Source: Mycolicibacterium sp. TY81 | GTDB taxonomy: Bacteria; Actinomycetota; Actinomycetes; Mycobacteriales; Mycobacteriaceae | Length of the DNA: 64,000 bases | Assembly: GCF_018326285.1 (NCBI RefSeq) | Contig: NZ_AP023363.1 | Coordinates: 62,001 to 126,000 of the forward strand | Direction of reading: 5' to 3' | In this document: piece after piece, positions 24,301-33,096 of the stretch | Layout of the letters: every line of letters begins with the position of its first letter | How positions within the stretch are numbered: the stretch's first letter is position 1 | Translations under genes and position numbers: made by a program | The notes under the pieces: model-generated | What the model was told of the DNA's origin: nothing | Databases searched by the model: none | The model's input: the letters and a program-made list of their open reading frames with translations, nothing else

Positions 24301-25325
24301 ACACGATTCCGGTCTTCCCGATCTGGCTCATCGCGGTCCTGGTAGTCCTCGCGGTCATCATCCGGGCCACCCTGCTGCTGGTGATCAGCCGCCGGCGCGG
24401 CAGGACACCCACCGGACGCGACTGGGCCCGCCTGGGCACGGCCACGTTGGCGTTGGTGTGCCTGGCGGTGGCCGCCACCCGGCCAGGCGAAGACACCTTC
24501 GACAAGCCCCGGCCGCAGCCCGCCCGAGTCACCCAAGAGTCGAGCACCAACGTGTTCTTTGTCGTGGACCGGTCGGCGAACATGCTCGCCGGCGACTTCG
24601 ACGGCCAGTACCGCAACGTCGGCGCCGTCGCGGATATGAACGCGATCATCCAGAAGTACCCCAAGGCCCGCTACGCGGTGATCTCCTACACCGACACCCC
24701 CAAGATCGAGTGGCCGATCTCGGCCGACGTGTGGAGCTTCATCCCGTTCGTCGCCTACATGCAGCCGTTCGGCCGCCCAGCGTACGGCCGCCAAGGCAAC
24801 AACTGGGACGACACGAAGACGTCGGTGAACATCACCTCGCCCAACGCGACGCTCAAAGAGCAACTGGCCCAAGCATCTAAGACCTACCCCGGCTCGACCA
24901 ACCTGGTGTTCGTGTTCGGGTCCCGTACCGATGCCGCCAATTCGACCTACGACTTCCCGCACGGCGCGATCAGCGGAGGGGCCGTGTTCGGCTACGGCAC
25001 CCCAGCCGGTGCGCCCATTGAGGTCTACGGCGAGAAGGGCAGCATGACGGCGGTCAGCAAGCTCAACGAGAAAGCGCTCAGCGAAGTCGCCGCGAACCTC
25101 GGTATCCCCTACCACCAGCGCCCCGGGGGACCCTTGCCGCCGGAGTTCCTGCCACCGGTGGCCACGCAGCAGATCACGGTGGAAAGCGAAGTGGTCAGGG
25201 CGGCCATTCCACGCCGGATCGAGTACTACTGGATTTTCGCCGCGGCCGCGGCCGTCCTGTTCGGCGTCGAACTCTTCGAGTTCATCGGATCCCGATTCCG
25301 CCGCACCTTTGGAGGGCGAAAGTGA
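24297..25325 (+). CDS. VWA-type membrane protein
   Basis: 342 residues from the ATG at 24297 (ATGA overlap with the previous stop). Layout: membrane segment 8-33, second segment 47-65, VWA-like domain from about 80 (SSTNVFFVVDRSANMLAGDF), and a C-terminal membrane segment (YYWIFAAAAAVLFGVELFEFI) with a short basic tail. The MIDAS-like motif reads DRSAN instead of DxSxS. It is the second VWA-type protein in the operon, like BatA/BatB pairs, and likely faces the periplasm. Confidence 0.85.
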   Translation: MNTIPVFPIWLIAVLVVLAVIIRATLLLVISRRRGRTPTGRDWARLGTATLALVCLAVAATRPGEDTFDKPRPQPARVTQESSTNVFFVVDRSANMLAGDFDGQYRNVGAVADMNAIIQKYPKARYAVISYTDTPKIEWPISADVWSFIPFVAYMQPFGRPAYGRQGNNWDDTKTSVNITSPNATLKEQLAQASKTYPGSTNLVFVFGSRTDAANSTYDFPHGAISGGAVFGYGTPAGAPIEVYGEKGSMTAVSKLNEKALSEVAANLGIPYHQRPGGPLPPEFLPPVATQQITVESEVVRAAIPRRIEYYWIFAAAAAVLFGVELFEFIGSRFRRTFGGRK

Positions 25326-26311
25326 TCCGAGACCCCCTGCGGCGCACCACAGACGACACCGAGCCGCCACCCGCCGCCGACGAAGCCGCGGCCCGGCCCG
25401 GCCGTCTGCAGCTGCGCCGACAGCTGCTCCTGTGGTCAACACCTGCCCTCGTGGTGCTGCTGGTGCTCGCCGTCAAACTGATCAGCGTCGGCGTCCTGGG
25501 CGATCGGCTGCCCGGACAGTTCGCCGGCCGCGACGGCGACGCCATGACCTCAACGCTCGAGTGGATCGACTTCGGCAAGCCCGGCCGCGGATATCGGGAA
25601 GAGCTCGCCGACGGCGACCGGGCACTGCTGAAGTCCGACCTTCCCGGCGCACTGCGCCATTTCAAGGCCGCATTCGACGAGGAGCCGGCGTGCCCGCCGC
25701 GCGCCAACTTCGCCCTGACCTCGGAGACCATGAGCGACACCGAGGTGCGCAAGGGCAACTTCGCCAACGCCCGCAAGCTCCTGGAGCCCGCACTGGCAGC
25801 GGCCAACGGCGACATGTGGTGCTTCACGACCTCCACGGCCAGTTCCGAAAAGGTACGCAAGGTGGTGCAGCAGACCCCGCGCAGGCTCGCCAACAAGCTC
25901 GCGGCGCTCAAAGCCGGCCGTCTCACCAAGACCGCGAATGGCTATGACTACCAACGCAACCCGGACGGAGAAGTCGACCTTCCCCCCACCGATTCGAGCG
26001 GGCAATGCCCAGGCGATGACGATGCCGCCCAGCGCGACTGCATCGGCAAGAAGGACGCCGAACGCCAAGCGCAACAGCAGACCCAGACACCGCAGGGCAG
26101 CGAGCCCGTCCCAGCGCCCGGGACGGACCCGGGACCGGGTGTGGCGCCCAGCGACAAACCCGGCAACGATTTCCCGGACCCGTCGAGGCAGTCGCCTGTC
26201 CCGTTCTGCACGGCGGTGCCTGACGATCCGCTGCACAACCTGGGTGTCGAAATGTGCTGGACGGCAGGGCCGTGGTCCTGGGCTCATGACCCGTTGCCCC
26301 CGGTGAACTAG
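25322..26311 (+). CDS. Membrane-anchored helical-repeat (BatC/BatE-like) protein
   Basis: 329 residues from a GTG overlapping the previous stop. A Pro/Ala-rich cytoplasmic start and one membrane segment (LLLWSTPALVVLLVLAVKLISVGVLG) precede an exported helical region resembling TPR (YREELADGDRALLKSDLPGALRHFKAAFDEEPAC...). A Gln/Pro-rich tail with several Cys follows (GQCPGDDDAAQRDCIGKKD; VPFCTAVPDD...EMCWTAG). Such repeat proteins follow the VWA genes in Bat operons. It ends the MoxR operon. Confidence 0.75.
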   Translation: MIRDPLRRTTDDTEPPPAADEAAARPGRLQLRRQLLLWSTPALVVLLVLAVKLISVGVLGDRLPGQFAGRDGDAMTSTLEWIDFGKPGRGYREELADGDRALLKSDLPGALRHFKAAFDEEPACPPRANFALTSETMSDTEVRKGNFANARKLLEPALAAANGDMWCFTTSTASSEKVRKVVQQTPRRLANKLAALKAGRLTKTANGYDYQRNPDGEVDLPPTDSSGQCPGDDDAAQRDCIGKKDAERQAQQQTQTPQGSEPVPAPGTDPGPGVAPSDKPGNDFPDPSRQSPVPFCTAVPDDPLHNLGVEMCWTAGPWSWAHDPLPPVN

Positions 26312-26389
26312 AACCGGCACGGCCGGCAGCCAGGCGAGCCAGATCAGCATCGGCACGGCCAAAACACAACTGAGACTGAAGGATTGACT

Positions 26390-27328
26390 GTGACTGGACC
26401 CCAAGGCTACGGACAGCACCCCACCGACCCCCGCCAACAGCAACCCGGGACGTGGCCTCCGGTTGCCGCTAGTCCGACTCAACCCGGTACGTGGCCGCCG
26501 GTCGCCGCTAGTCCGACTCAACCCGGTACGTGGCCGCCGGTCGCCGCCGGCCCAGCCCAAACCCCATGGCAAGGGCTGCCGGGCGCCCCGGAGTCGACTC
26601 CCACACCGCCACGGCGCCGCCGTCGGCGGTCGCTGATCATCGGGGCGGCAGTGGTCGCCGTGATCGCAGCAGTCGTCACAGGCCTGGCCATCATGCACCG
26701 GTCTAAGAGCTCGTCGACGCCCGCCGTCACTGTTGTCGGTCCCATGAAGCGGGAGTACTTCATGCCCGACGACCCGGCCGCCACGCTGGCGACCGCGGCT
26801 GAGCTCAAAGAGATCACGCAGCTCGATCTGGCCACCAACGGCGCCAAGCCGGTGACGACGGCCGAACCTGATCGCAAGACCGTGCCGCCGGATTGCGGCT
26901 CGGCGATGTCGGTGAACTCCAAGTACGTGGTGGGCGATTCCAGTCAGATTGTCGGCCAGCAATACACCGACAACGCCGGAAACATCGCCTGGGTGGGCCT
27001 GGCGTTCTGGGACCGGCAGGAAGACGCATGGATGTCGACGGCCAGACTCGGTGCGGCACTGATGACGTCGTGCTCTCACGTCGTTCTGCCCGACACCCCG
27101 GGCGCGGCCAACAGCACATGGAGCATCACCGACGACAAGGCCAGCCTTGATCATTCGAGTTGGACAGTCACCCGCGAGGGCGGCGACAAACCGATGAAGT
27201 GCTACAACCACTACTTCGTCAACGCGAATGTAGGGGCCATGGCATCGCTGTGCACCGCGAACAATTCAACCGATGCCGCCAAGAAGATCAGTGACTTGAT
27301 GATGGACAAAGCCACCAAGAAGCACTGA
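26390..27328 (+). CDS. Proline-rich single-TM protein with PknH-like sensor domain
   Basis: About 312 residues from the GTG at 26390 (GAAGG 7 nt before). The Pro-rich cytoplasmic N-terminus contains three tandem copies of QPGTWPPVAASPT. A membrane segment (SLIIGAAVVAVIAAVVTGLAI) leads to an exported domain of about 190 residues with Cys (VPPDCGSAM, MTSCSHV, MKCYNHYF, ASLCTANN), the pattern of the PknH C-terminal sensor domain. It ends ISDLMMDKATKKH. No kinase is attached. A close relative's C-terminus is preserved as a remnant at 38775-38906. Confidence 0.8.
   Translation: MTGPQGYGQHPTDPRQQQPGTWPPVAASPTQPGTWPPVAASPTQPGTWPPVAAGPAQTPWQGLPGAPESTPTPPRRRRRRSLIIGAAVVAVIAAVVTGLAIMHRSKSSSTPAVTVVGPMKREYFMPDDPAATLATAAELKEITQLDLATNGAKPVTTAEPDRKTVPPDCGSAMSVNSKYVVGDSSQIVGQQYTDNAGNIAWVGLAFWDRQEDAWMSTARLGAALMTSCSHVVLPDTPGAANSTWSITDDKASLDHSSWTVTREGGDKPMKCYNHYFVNANVGAMASLCTANNSTDAAKKISDLMMDKATKKH
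26441..26557 (+). repeat. Three 39-bp in-frame tandem repeats
   Basis: Units at 26441-26479, 26480-26518 and 26519-26557 start CAACCCGG and encode QPGTWPPVAA plus a variable end. The second and third differ from the first at a few positions. They extend the proline-rich cytoplasmic tail of the sensor-domain protein and may vary in number between strains. Confidence 0.85.
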
Positions 27329-27475
27329 GCCGTAAACCACCGCCGCACAACCGCGCACATCGTTGCGTCGCATTGCCTCCCAATGGGTCTCAGATGCGCT
27401 GCCGCTGGTGTCTCCGCGACTATGCGCGGCATCCAGCACCCCTGCGGCCGGAATCGCCTTGTGGCCCTGGACGCT

Positions 27476-28756
27476 CTACTTCGACGGCGTCACGTACTGA
27501 CAGACTGCCTTGAAGAACCTGGCGCGCAGCACGCTGAAGAGCTCGTTGTCGGGCGGATTGTAGGTCGGATTGCCTTGGATGTAGGCCCGGCCGTACTGGG
27601 CCTGCAGCACGGCGATGTCTTGGGCCACGGGGCTGGCGAACGACCGGCCCACGCTCTCCATCTGATCGGCAAAGCGGGTCCAGATCGGCATGGCAGCTCG
27701 ATTGTCGGCTCTCCATGATTCCGGCAGATTTTCGTAGGGGATGTCGTAAGGCTCCTTCTGCCAGTTGACGATGACTGGGTCAGCGTCAATATCCTTGACG
27801 GCCTGCAACATTGGTTCGCATTGCGGGTCCGGTGAGGTCATCAGAAGTGCCGGCTTGTCCGGATCGGTCACCGGCGCGACAGTCTTAGGCGGCGCGGCGG
27901 CGTTGATCATCCGGCCCCGGTTCTCCGCCGCGCCGTTGGTGATGGCCTGGCAGATCGACAGGATCATGTTCATCGACACGATGGAAGCCTGAGCCAGGTT
28001 TTCGTCGTTGGGCGTGTAGGTGGGGATGTGGTCGGCGTACGTGCGTGCATAGGCGGCGAATTGGCCGTAGAGCTCGCGCATCGTGCGGTGCTGCGTCAGC
28101 TTGGCCAGCGCGGCCGTGGCGTCCGCCGTTTTCCGGAACGTGTTTCCCACGTCAGTGAACATTTTCTCGTCGCGGGCATCCCAAGCGGACTTCGGGACGC
28201 CGATGTTGCGGTTCTGCCAGCCGTTCTGTTCACCGTCATAAAGCGCTTTGTAGATCGGTTGGAGCGGTTCGCACGACGCGTCCTCGGTGATGACGCCGGC
28301 AGGTCCGTTGTCATTGGCGCTGGCCACGCCGAAAGGGTTGGGGGCAGCGCCATTTGACTTCGGCTTGCCCATGTCGATGATCAGCAAGGTCCCACCAACG
28401 CCAACGGCGATCGCCACAGCGAACGCGGCTACTGTGCCGGCCCACTTGAGTGCCGGTCGATGCCGTCTGGGCGGCGTGCTGGGCAGCGCCTGCGGCGGCG
28501 GTGGCGCCGATGCCGGTGGTGCGGTCCATTGCGGCGTGCCCGGGGAGCCGGCAGCCACTGGCCAGTGTGTCGGCGGTGCACCCGGTGACCGCTGCGGCTG
28601 CAGTTGGTCGCGTGTGAGTCGTGTTGTTGGGCCGTTGACATCGCCGGCTGCGGCACTATCACCTGGCGACACCGCACGTGGCGTGCCCGAGGGCAGTGCG
28701 AATGGCCCCGACTGCGGGCTGGCCGGCGGGCCCTGCGGCGCTGGTGGCTGCGTCAA
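27476..28756 (-). CDS. Exported protein with two copies of a novel Cys domain
   Basis: 426 residues from a TTG at 28756 with GGGGGAG upstream. A Pro-rich cytoplasmic region and a membrane segment near 105-130 precede two related domains. Domain 1 begins DASCEPLQPIYKALYDG and includes YARTYADHIPTYTPNDENL...SICQAI. Domain 2 begins DPQCEPMLQAVKDI and includes YGRAYIQGNPTYNPPDNEL...AVCQYV. Shared features are a first Cys, a central Trp-x-xx-W region, PTYxPxD and a last CQ. A paralogue with the same duplication is at 48513-49670. Function unknown. Confidence 0.72.
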   Translation of the reverse strand: MTQPPAPQGPPASPQSGPFALPSGTPRAVSPGDSAAAGDVNGPTTRLTRDQLQPQRSPGAPPTHWPVAAGSPGTPQWTAPPASAPPPPQALPSTPPRRHRPALKWAGTVAAFAVAIAVGVGGTLLIIDMGKPKSNGAAPNPFGVASANDNGPAGVITEDASCEPLQPIYKALYDGEQNGWQNRNIGVPKSAWDARDEKMFTDVGNTFRKTADATAALAKLTQHRTMRELYGQFAAYARTYADHIPTYTPNDENLAQASIVSMNMILSICQAITNGAAENRGRMINAAAPPKTVAPVTDPDKPALLMTSPDPQCEPMLQAVKDIDADPVIVNWQKEPYDIPYENLPESWRADNRAAMPIWTRFADQMESVGRSFASPVAQDIAVLQAQYGRAYIQGNPTYNPPDNELFSVLRARFFKAVCQYVTPSK

Positions 28757-28778
28757 CGAATACTCCCCCAGTCGATGG

Positions 28779-29753
28779 TTATTGTTTTGTGGTGGCGGCG
28801 ATTACCAGGTCGGTAAGCCTGCTGGGTGTGTCAGCGGGGTTCTGGTTGCAGAGGCTGGCCATGGCAGCCAAGTTGCCGACCAGGCGATAGCTTTTGCCGC
28901 ACACCCAGGGTGTGCCGGGGGCCTTCTGGGTGGCATTCCATGTCACTTCGCCTTCGCTGGTGTGGACGTCCGTCACGGTCCAGGTCGTCGGTTCGGTTGT
29001 GCTCGGATCGGTGCTCGGCTGGGTAAATCCGTTGCAGCCACGGGCTGATTCAGACACCTTCTTGAACGTGTCGGCCGCTGCCGGTGGCGCACTGAACACC
29101 GCCAAACCGATGAGCGCGCTGGCGTTGAAATTGGTCGCGGTGTTGTCGGTGAACCCTTCGGACGCCACCGACACCGCCGGGCCCCAGGCGAGTTGTCCGA
29201 TTGGGCTTGCGGCCAACCGGCAGATGTCCGGGTAGATCGAGGGATCGGGTGCCACGGCGATGCTCACGGCGCCGTTCGGCTTGAGGCTGAGCAATGTGGT
29301 CTGCTGCACCTGGTCAAGGTTGGGGAGCATCTTGGCGGGCATGACGCGATACGTCGTGTCGCCTGCGGCCTTAGGAGCGGGGGTGTCAGTTCCTGATCTG
29401 CCGGCCACGGCGTAGGTGATGCCGGCGCTGACCGCCACCACGGCGGCCAGCGCCACCGGCATGATCCAGCGTGGTCGTCGACGCGGGACTGCGGCACCGC
29501 CGCCCTGGTTGATGTGCAGTTGCCCGGGGATGATCTGGGCGGTGGGGCCGTTGATGTCGTCCGGTGGTGGCCCATACCCGGCGCCAGCGGGCATACCTGG
29601 GCGACCGGCGGGCTGCATCTGCGGCGGTGGATAGCCGCCCGGTTCGGCGGCAGGCCAGCTCGGCGCCTGCGGCCGGACCCCGCCGGGCGCACCGGCGGGC
29701 GGGATGCCACTCGGCGCGGGCCAATTGCCTTGCTGCTGTGGGCCGTTCGTCAT
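28779..29753 (-). CDS. Proline-rich single-TM protein with PknH-like sensor domain
   Basis: 324 residues from the ATG at 29753 (AGGAAG 9 nt before). The Pro/Gly-rich cytoplasmic part includes PPDDINGPTAQIIPGQLHINQGG. A membrane segment (WIMPVALAAVVAVSAGITYAVAG) is followed by an exported domain: YRVMPAKMLPNLDQVQQTTLL, DICRLAASPIGQLAWGPAV, ARGCNGFTQPS, PWVCGKSYRLVGNLAAMASLCNQNPAD. Four Cys and the final VGNLAAMASLC match the PknH-type sensor domain. It lies 12 nt after the related gene 29766-30740 and upstream of the duplicated-Cys-domain gene, forming a three-gene set. Confidence 0.8.
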   Translation of the reverse strand: MTNGPQQQGNWPAPSGIPPAGAPGGVRPQAPSWPAAEPGGYPPPQMQPAGRPGMPAGAGYGPPPDDINGPTAQIIPGQLHINQGGGAAVPRRRPRWIMPVALAAVVAVSAGITYAVAGRSGTDTPAPKAAGDTTYRVMPAKMLPNLDQVQQTTLLSLKPNGAVSIAVAPDPSIYPDICRLAASPIGQLAWGPAVSVASEGFTDNTATNFNASALIGLAVFSAPPAAADTFKKVSESARGCNGFTQPSTDPSTTEPTTWTVTDVHTSEGEVTWNATQKAPGTPWVCGKSYRLVGNLAAMASLCNQNPADTPSRLTDLVIAATTKQ

Positions 29754-29765
29754 GGGTGGCACTTC

Positions 29766-30740
29766 CTATTTGTGATTTCGGGCGTTGGCATTCGCGATCA
29801 GGAGGTCGACCGCTTTTGATGCCTCGTGCCTGGGCACGATGCTGTGATAGACCGCAAAGACGGCGAGGTTGTCGACGACACGGTAGGCGTACGACGATTT
29901 CATCGGGGATTGCGTAATCTCGTCGCCCACAATGTTGTTGGACGTGTGCACCCACGAGATCGCGTTGGGACCATCCGGTGTTCTGCTTTCGACGGTGTAC
30001 CGCGCCGGGTCCACACCGTTGTTCGACACGGTGCCGTCGGTGTACGTCATCGTGCAGCCGTTGATCGAGTCCGTCAGCTTGGCAATCGTGGCCTTCGCGT
30101 CAGCCGAGGTACGAAACACCGCTATTTCCAACACCGTTTTGGTCCACCAGTTGGGATCAGCAGCATGACTCGGTGCGAGGTCGCTGTAGACCTGCCCTGC
30201 CGCCGAGATGGCCTTACCCCACAGCGTCGGCGACGCGGGCATGAATTCCAGTGAGCAGATTGGCGGCGTGGTTTCCCGCCCCCGATCGACCCCCAGGAAC
30301 ACAGGCAGGGCACTGTTGACGAAGGCGTCCATCCCCTTATCCAGCTCGTCAGGAGTGGGGAAGACTGTCGCCGGCAAGAGCCGGTAGACGAACCCCTCAG
30401 AAGCCGAGTCGGGCGTAGTGGGCTTCGGTGCCGGCTGGGCGGAGCGGTGAGGCGCAGCCATGCGTAGACCCAGGGCAGCCCCGATCACGACAGCGACGAT
30501 GACCGCGATGACCGCGGCGATGGCTCGACCACGTCTTTTGCGAGGCGGCGGGATTGGGCGGCCTTCAGGGCCCGCCGGGAAGCCAACCGGCGACCAAGGC
30601 ACCGGAGGCGGAGGCGGAACCATCCCGCCCATCGGTGGTTGCGCACGCGAGGCCGGGCCCACCGCGGACTCACCGTTGGCGAACCGATGCACTGAACCGT
30701 TGCCACCTACCGGAGTATTCAACCGCCAACCCCCTGCCAT
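29766..30740 (-). CDS. Single-TM protein with PknH-like sensor domain
   Basis: 324 residues if the ATG at 30740 (MAGGWRLNTPVGG) is the start; an upstream ATG at 30875 gives 369, but the added residues look random. A Pro-rich cytoplasmic part and basic RKRRGR lead to a membrane segment (AIAAVIAVIVAVVIGAALGL). The exported domain includes YRLLPATVFPTPDELDKGMDAF, PPICSLEFMPASPTLWGKAI, INGCTMTYTDG and YAYRVVDNLAVFAVYHS. It has only two of the four Cys seen in its neighbours. TnpB element B ends about 220 bp upstream of this start and may have replaced its promoter. Confidence 0.75.
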   Translation of the reverse strand: MAGGWRLNTPVGGNGSVHRFANGESAVGPASRAQPPMGGMVPPPPPVPWSPVGFPAGPEGRPIPPPRKRRGRAIAAVIAVIVAVVIGAALGLRMAAPHRSAQPAPKPTTPDSASEGFVYRLLPATVFPTPDELDKGMDAFVNSALPVFLGVDRGRETTPPICSLEFMPASPTLWGKAISAAGQVYSDLAPSHAADPNWWTKTVLEIAVFRTSADAKATIAKLTDSINGCTMTYTDGTVSNNGVDPARYTVESRTPDGPNAISWVHTSNNIVGDEITQSPMKSSYAYRVVDNLAVFAVYHSIVPRHEASKAVDLLIANANARNHK

Positions 30741-30959
30741 ACCGTCACTTAGCTTGCAGCGCAGGGTTACAACTCCTCGCGCCCACTTCGCAAGCTCAGT
30801 TTTGCCCCCATAACCTCTTCTGGATCGTATCCTCTTATGCACCACCGACGTCCGCATCGCCGAGGGCAATTTCATACAGGGTTACCCCTGATCGCGGGCT
30901 TACGCTCGTTGGTGCGACATTGGTGTTGCGCGTCGACTCGGGCCTACCCGAATCCGAAC

Positions 30960-31114
30960 TTGAATCCTCCCGGCCCTAAAGGACCAGGATTCCTGGCTCA
31001 GGCTGCCTGCTCGCTCGGTGAACGGTCAGGTCTTACGCCATCAGCACCAGCCGGGTTGAAACCAGCCCGGTTGAGTATGACGTGTGCGGAGTTCTTGTCG
31101 CGGGGCGCGAGGTG
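30960..31114 (-). ncRNA. Candidate omega RNA (right-end RNA) of TnpB copy B
   Basis: The same hairpin as in copy A, but with inner arms GGUCC and GGGCC in the tnpB-sense RNA, pairing through two G-C, one U-G and two C-G pairs. The changes from copy A keep the stem only if the RNA is read from the tnpB strand. The flank would give the guide GTTCGGATTCGGGTAGGCC. The 5' limit is approximate. Confidence 0.55.
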
Positions 31115-32245
31115 TCCGCATTCTTCGCACCGGTAGGTGCGTTGCGACAGCGGCAGACGGTGCTTGGCTCTCGCGCCGCATCTGCTGCAGTCAGTGGTCG
31201 TGTGCTTCGGATCGATGAGCACCAGCTGGCGATCATGCTTGACGGCCTGCTCGACCAGGGCCCGCTTGGTGGCCGCGATCGCCCCATCGTCCGCTTTGCG
31301 GGCCATCGTCGAGCGGGCGAGGAACTTAGGCCGGAAGTCCTCCACGGCGATCTGATCGAAATCGGTGGCGATCTGCTTGGCCCACTTGCGTGCGGTATCA
31401 GCACGTTGGGCGGCGACGTGGGCATGCTGTTTGGCCACAGCCCGTTTCGCCGTCCTATAGCCACCGGAGGCGGGTTGTCCTTTGGCGGGTTTGCGGCGGG
31501 CCATCATCCGCTGATACCGCGCTAGGCGCGCCGCGGCGCTGCGCCCATACTGCGGATGCGGCAGGTCATGATCATCGCTGGTGGTGATCGCCACATCGGT
31601 GACGCCCCAGTCGATCCCGATCGCCCGCCCCGTGGACGGCAGCTGCTCGGTCTCGGGCCGCGTGACGACAAAGGAGCACCACCATCGGCCCAACACGTCG
31701 CGGGAGATGCGCACACTCGACGGGGCGGACGGCAGGTCGCGGCACCACACCGGCCGCACCACAATCCCACCCGCAAGCTTGAGCAGCTTTCCGTCGATAC
31801 CGAATCCGCGCAGCGTGTAGTTCAATGACGGGGCCGCCCGGTGCTTGGACTTGAACCGCGGCAGCCCCCGCCGCTGCCGCGGCGCGAGGGTCTTGTCTTT
31901 GCGGTCCTTGAGGGCTTTGGCGCGGGCCCGCCCGAAATCGCGGATCGTCTGCTGCTGAGCCACACTCGACCCGTCGGAGAGCCAGTCATGCTCGCCCCGC
32001 CAACTGGTCAGCCGCTTATCTAGTTGCGCCGGACCGCATTCGATTTTCACACCGGTAGTGATCGTCTCTTTGTGCGCGGCATTGGAGGCCTCCACGCACT
32101 GGTTCCACACCCACCGGCACCGGTCCCATTCAGCCAACAGCAACCGCTCCGCGGTGCCTGAGACGCGCAGCCGGTAGGTGTACCGCACCTTGCCCGCATC
32201 ACTGACCGAACCCACAAACCCAACCGTAGCGTGCACCACCGACAT
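30998..32245 (-). CDS. tnpB: RNA-guided endonuclease TnpB (copy B)
   Basis: 415 residues from the ATG at 32245; an upstream in-frame start (14 more residues) is rejected because it is absent in copy A. From about residue 46 the protein is identical to copy A, including RuvC Asp, Glu and Asp and the four-Cys zinc ribbon. Differences lie in the N-terminus: MSVVHATVGFVGSVSDAG here, MSVVGVTVSFMGSASDAG in A, and Trp versus Leu in DRCRWVWNQ. Probably active as an RNA-guided nuclease; without tnpA it needs help to transpose. Confidence 0.93.
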   Translation of the reverse strand: MSVVHATVGFVGSVSDAGKVRYTYRLRVSGTAERLLLAEWDRCRWVWNQCVEASNAAHKETITTGVKIECGPAQLDKRLTSWRGEHDWLSDGSSVAQQQTIRDFGRARAKALKDRKDKTLAPRQRRGLPRFKSKHRAAPSLNYTLRGFGIDGKLLKLAGGIVVRPVWCRDLPSAPSSVRISRDVLGRWWCSFVVTRPETEQLPSTGRAIGIDWGVTDVAITTSDDHDLPHPQYGRSAAARLARYQRMMARRKPAKGQPASGGYRTAKRAVAKQHAHVAAQRADTARKWAKQIATDFDQIAVEDFRPKFLARSTMARKADDGAIAATKRALVEQAVKHDRQLVLIDPKHTTTDCSRCGARAKHRLPLSQRTYRCEECGHLAPRDKNSAHVILNRAGFNPAGADGVRPDRSPSEQAA

Positions 32246-32283
32246 CCTTGGTCTACCGGACGTGTCGGACACCCGATCCATCC

Positions 32284-33084
32284 TCACCCTCGTGGCGGCG
32301 GGCGGAACAGACCTCGAGCTGGCGGTGCCGCAGGCGGTTGAGGTGGCTCGGCCGCGTGGCTGGGCGGTGGCCGGCGCCAGTCCATATCGATGACTCTGAT
32401 CCGCGTTTCGGTATCGCCATCCCAGTCGTAACTCAGGCCATGGTGAGCGAGCGAGGTCGTGATCACTTCGGCCAGATGATCGAACGTGCGCTCGTAGAGC
32501 TCCCGGACCGCGGTATCACCGCCACGCCTCCGGTCGAGTTCGCGGGCCCGGTCCAGTTCGGCAGCCGGGATCTTCGGACTTGCGCCGAAGGAGCCGTAGC
32601 CCAGCCATACCGACGCCCGGTCATAGGCCAGCCCGAACGTATCCATCTGCGTGAAAAACACGTAGCCCCACTGCGGATCATCGACACTGCGCTCATCGCC
32701 GATCTCGTCATCGGCGCAGGTCCGGCAACAGGTGAAGTTGTGCCGCACCAACACACCTTGGTCAGTCATCTCCTGGCACGCAGCATCGAACTTCGCCCAA
32801 TCCCCCTCCGCAGCATTACTGCTGAGGCGATCCTGGTATCGCGACCATTGCCGTTCCACCGCTTCACGGGCCCGTCGTTCATCAATGCCGCCCGATTGAA
32901 GGACCTCGACACAACGATCAGCGTCGAAGTAGCCGGGGCGAATCAAAAACCCCGCTGCAACATCGGGATCGAGCTCATCGGTGGACGAATCGGAGGCCAC
33001 CGCAGACAAGCCACGAACGAGGGTGCCGTTCCGTAGATACTCCGGGACGACACCGTTGCGCTGCACAAACTTTTCCGTCGACAC
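32284..33084 (-). CDS. DUF6891-like protein
   Basis: 266 residues from a GTG at 33084, 6 nt after a TATTCT -10 box, so probably leaderless. The core GVLVRHNFTCCRTCADDEIGDERSVDDPQWGYVFFTQMDTFGLAYDRASVWLGYGSF matches the pattern I associate with DUF6891 proteins, with a CCRTC cysteine cluster. The C-terminal 30 residues are Pro/Arg-rich and overlap the left end of TnpB element B, so the native C-terminus may have been replaced. Function unknown. Confidence 0.75.
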   Translation of the reverse strand: MSTEKFVQRNGVVPEYLRNGTLVRGLSAVASDSSTDELDPDVAAGFLIRPGYFDADRCVEVLQSGGIDERRAREAVERQWSRYQDRLSSNAAEGDWAKFDAACQEMTDQGVLVRHNFTCCRTCADDEIGDERSVDDPQWGYVFFTQMDTFGLAYDRASVWLGYGSFGASPKIPAAELDRARELDRRRGGDTAVRELYERTFDHLAEVITTSLAHHGLSYDWDGDTETRIRVIDMDWRRPPPSHAAEPPQPPAAPPARGLFRPPPRG

Positions 33085-33090
33085 AACAAC

Positions 33091-33096
33091 AGAATA
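33091..33096 (-). promoter_or_regulatory. Leaderless -10 box of the DUF6891-like gene
   Basis: TATTCT on the minus strand followed by 6 nt (GTTGTT) and the GTG start at 33084, the standard leaderless spacing in mycobacteria. Confidence 0.55.

Larger units (their letters stand above)
30960..32305 (-). mobile_element. TnpB-only element, copy B
   Basis: Collinear with copy A (566-1911) at an offset of 30394 without indels. Right end at 30960 (TTGAATCC on the plus strand); left end near 32305 by loss of similarity. The region 30985-32111 appears identical to copy A, while the right-end hairpin and roughly the first 190 bp at the left differ at many positions. The left end reaches into the last codons of the DUF6891 gene, suggesting the element inserted at or near that gene's 3' end. 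Confidence 0.8.

Noticed and set aside
25550..27211. 553-residue minus-strand open frame
   Set aside because: Antisense to the MoxR operon's last gene and the sensor-domain gene; composition is that of a shadow frame.
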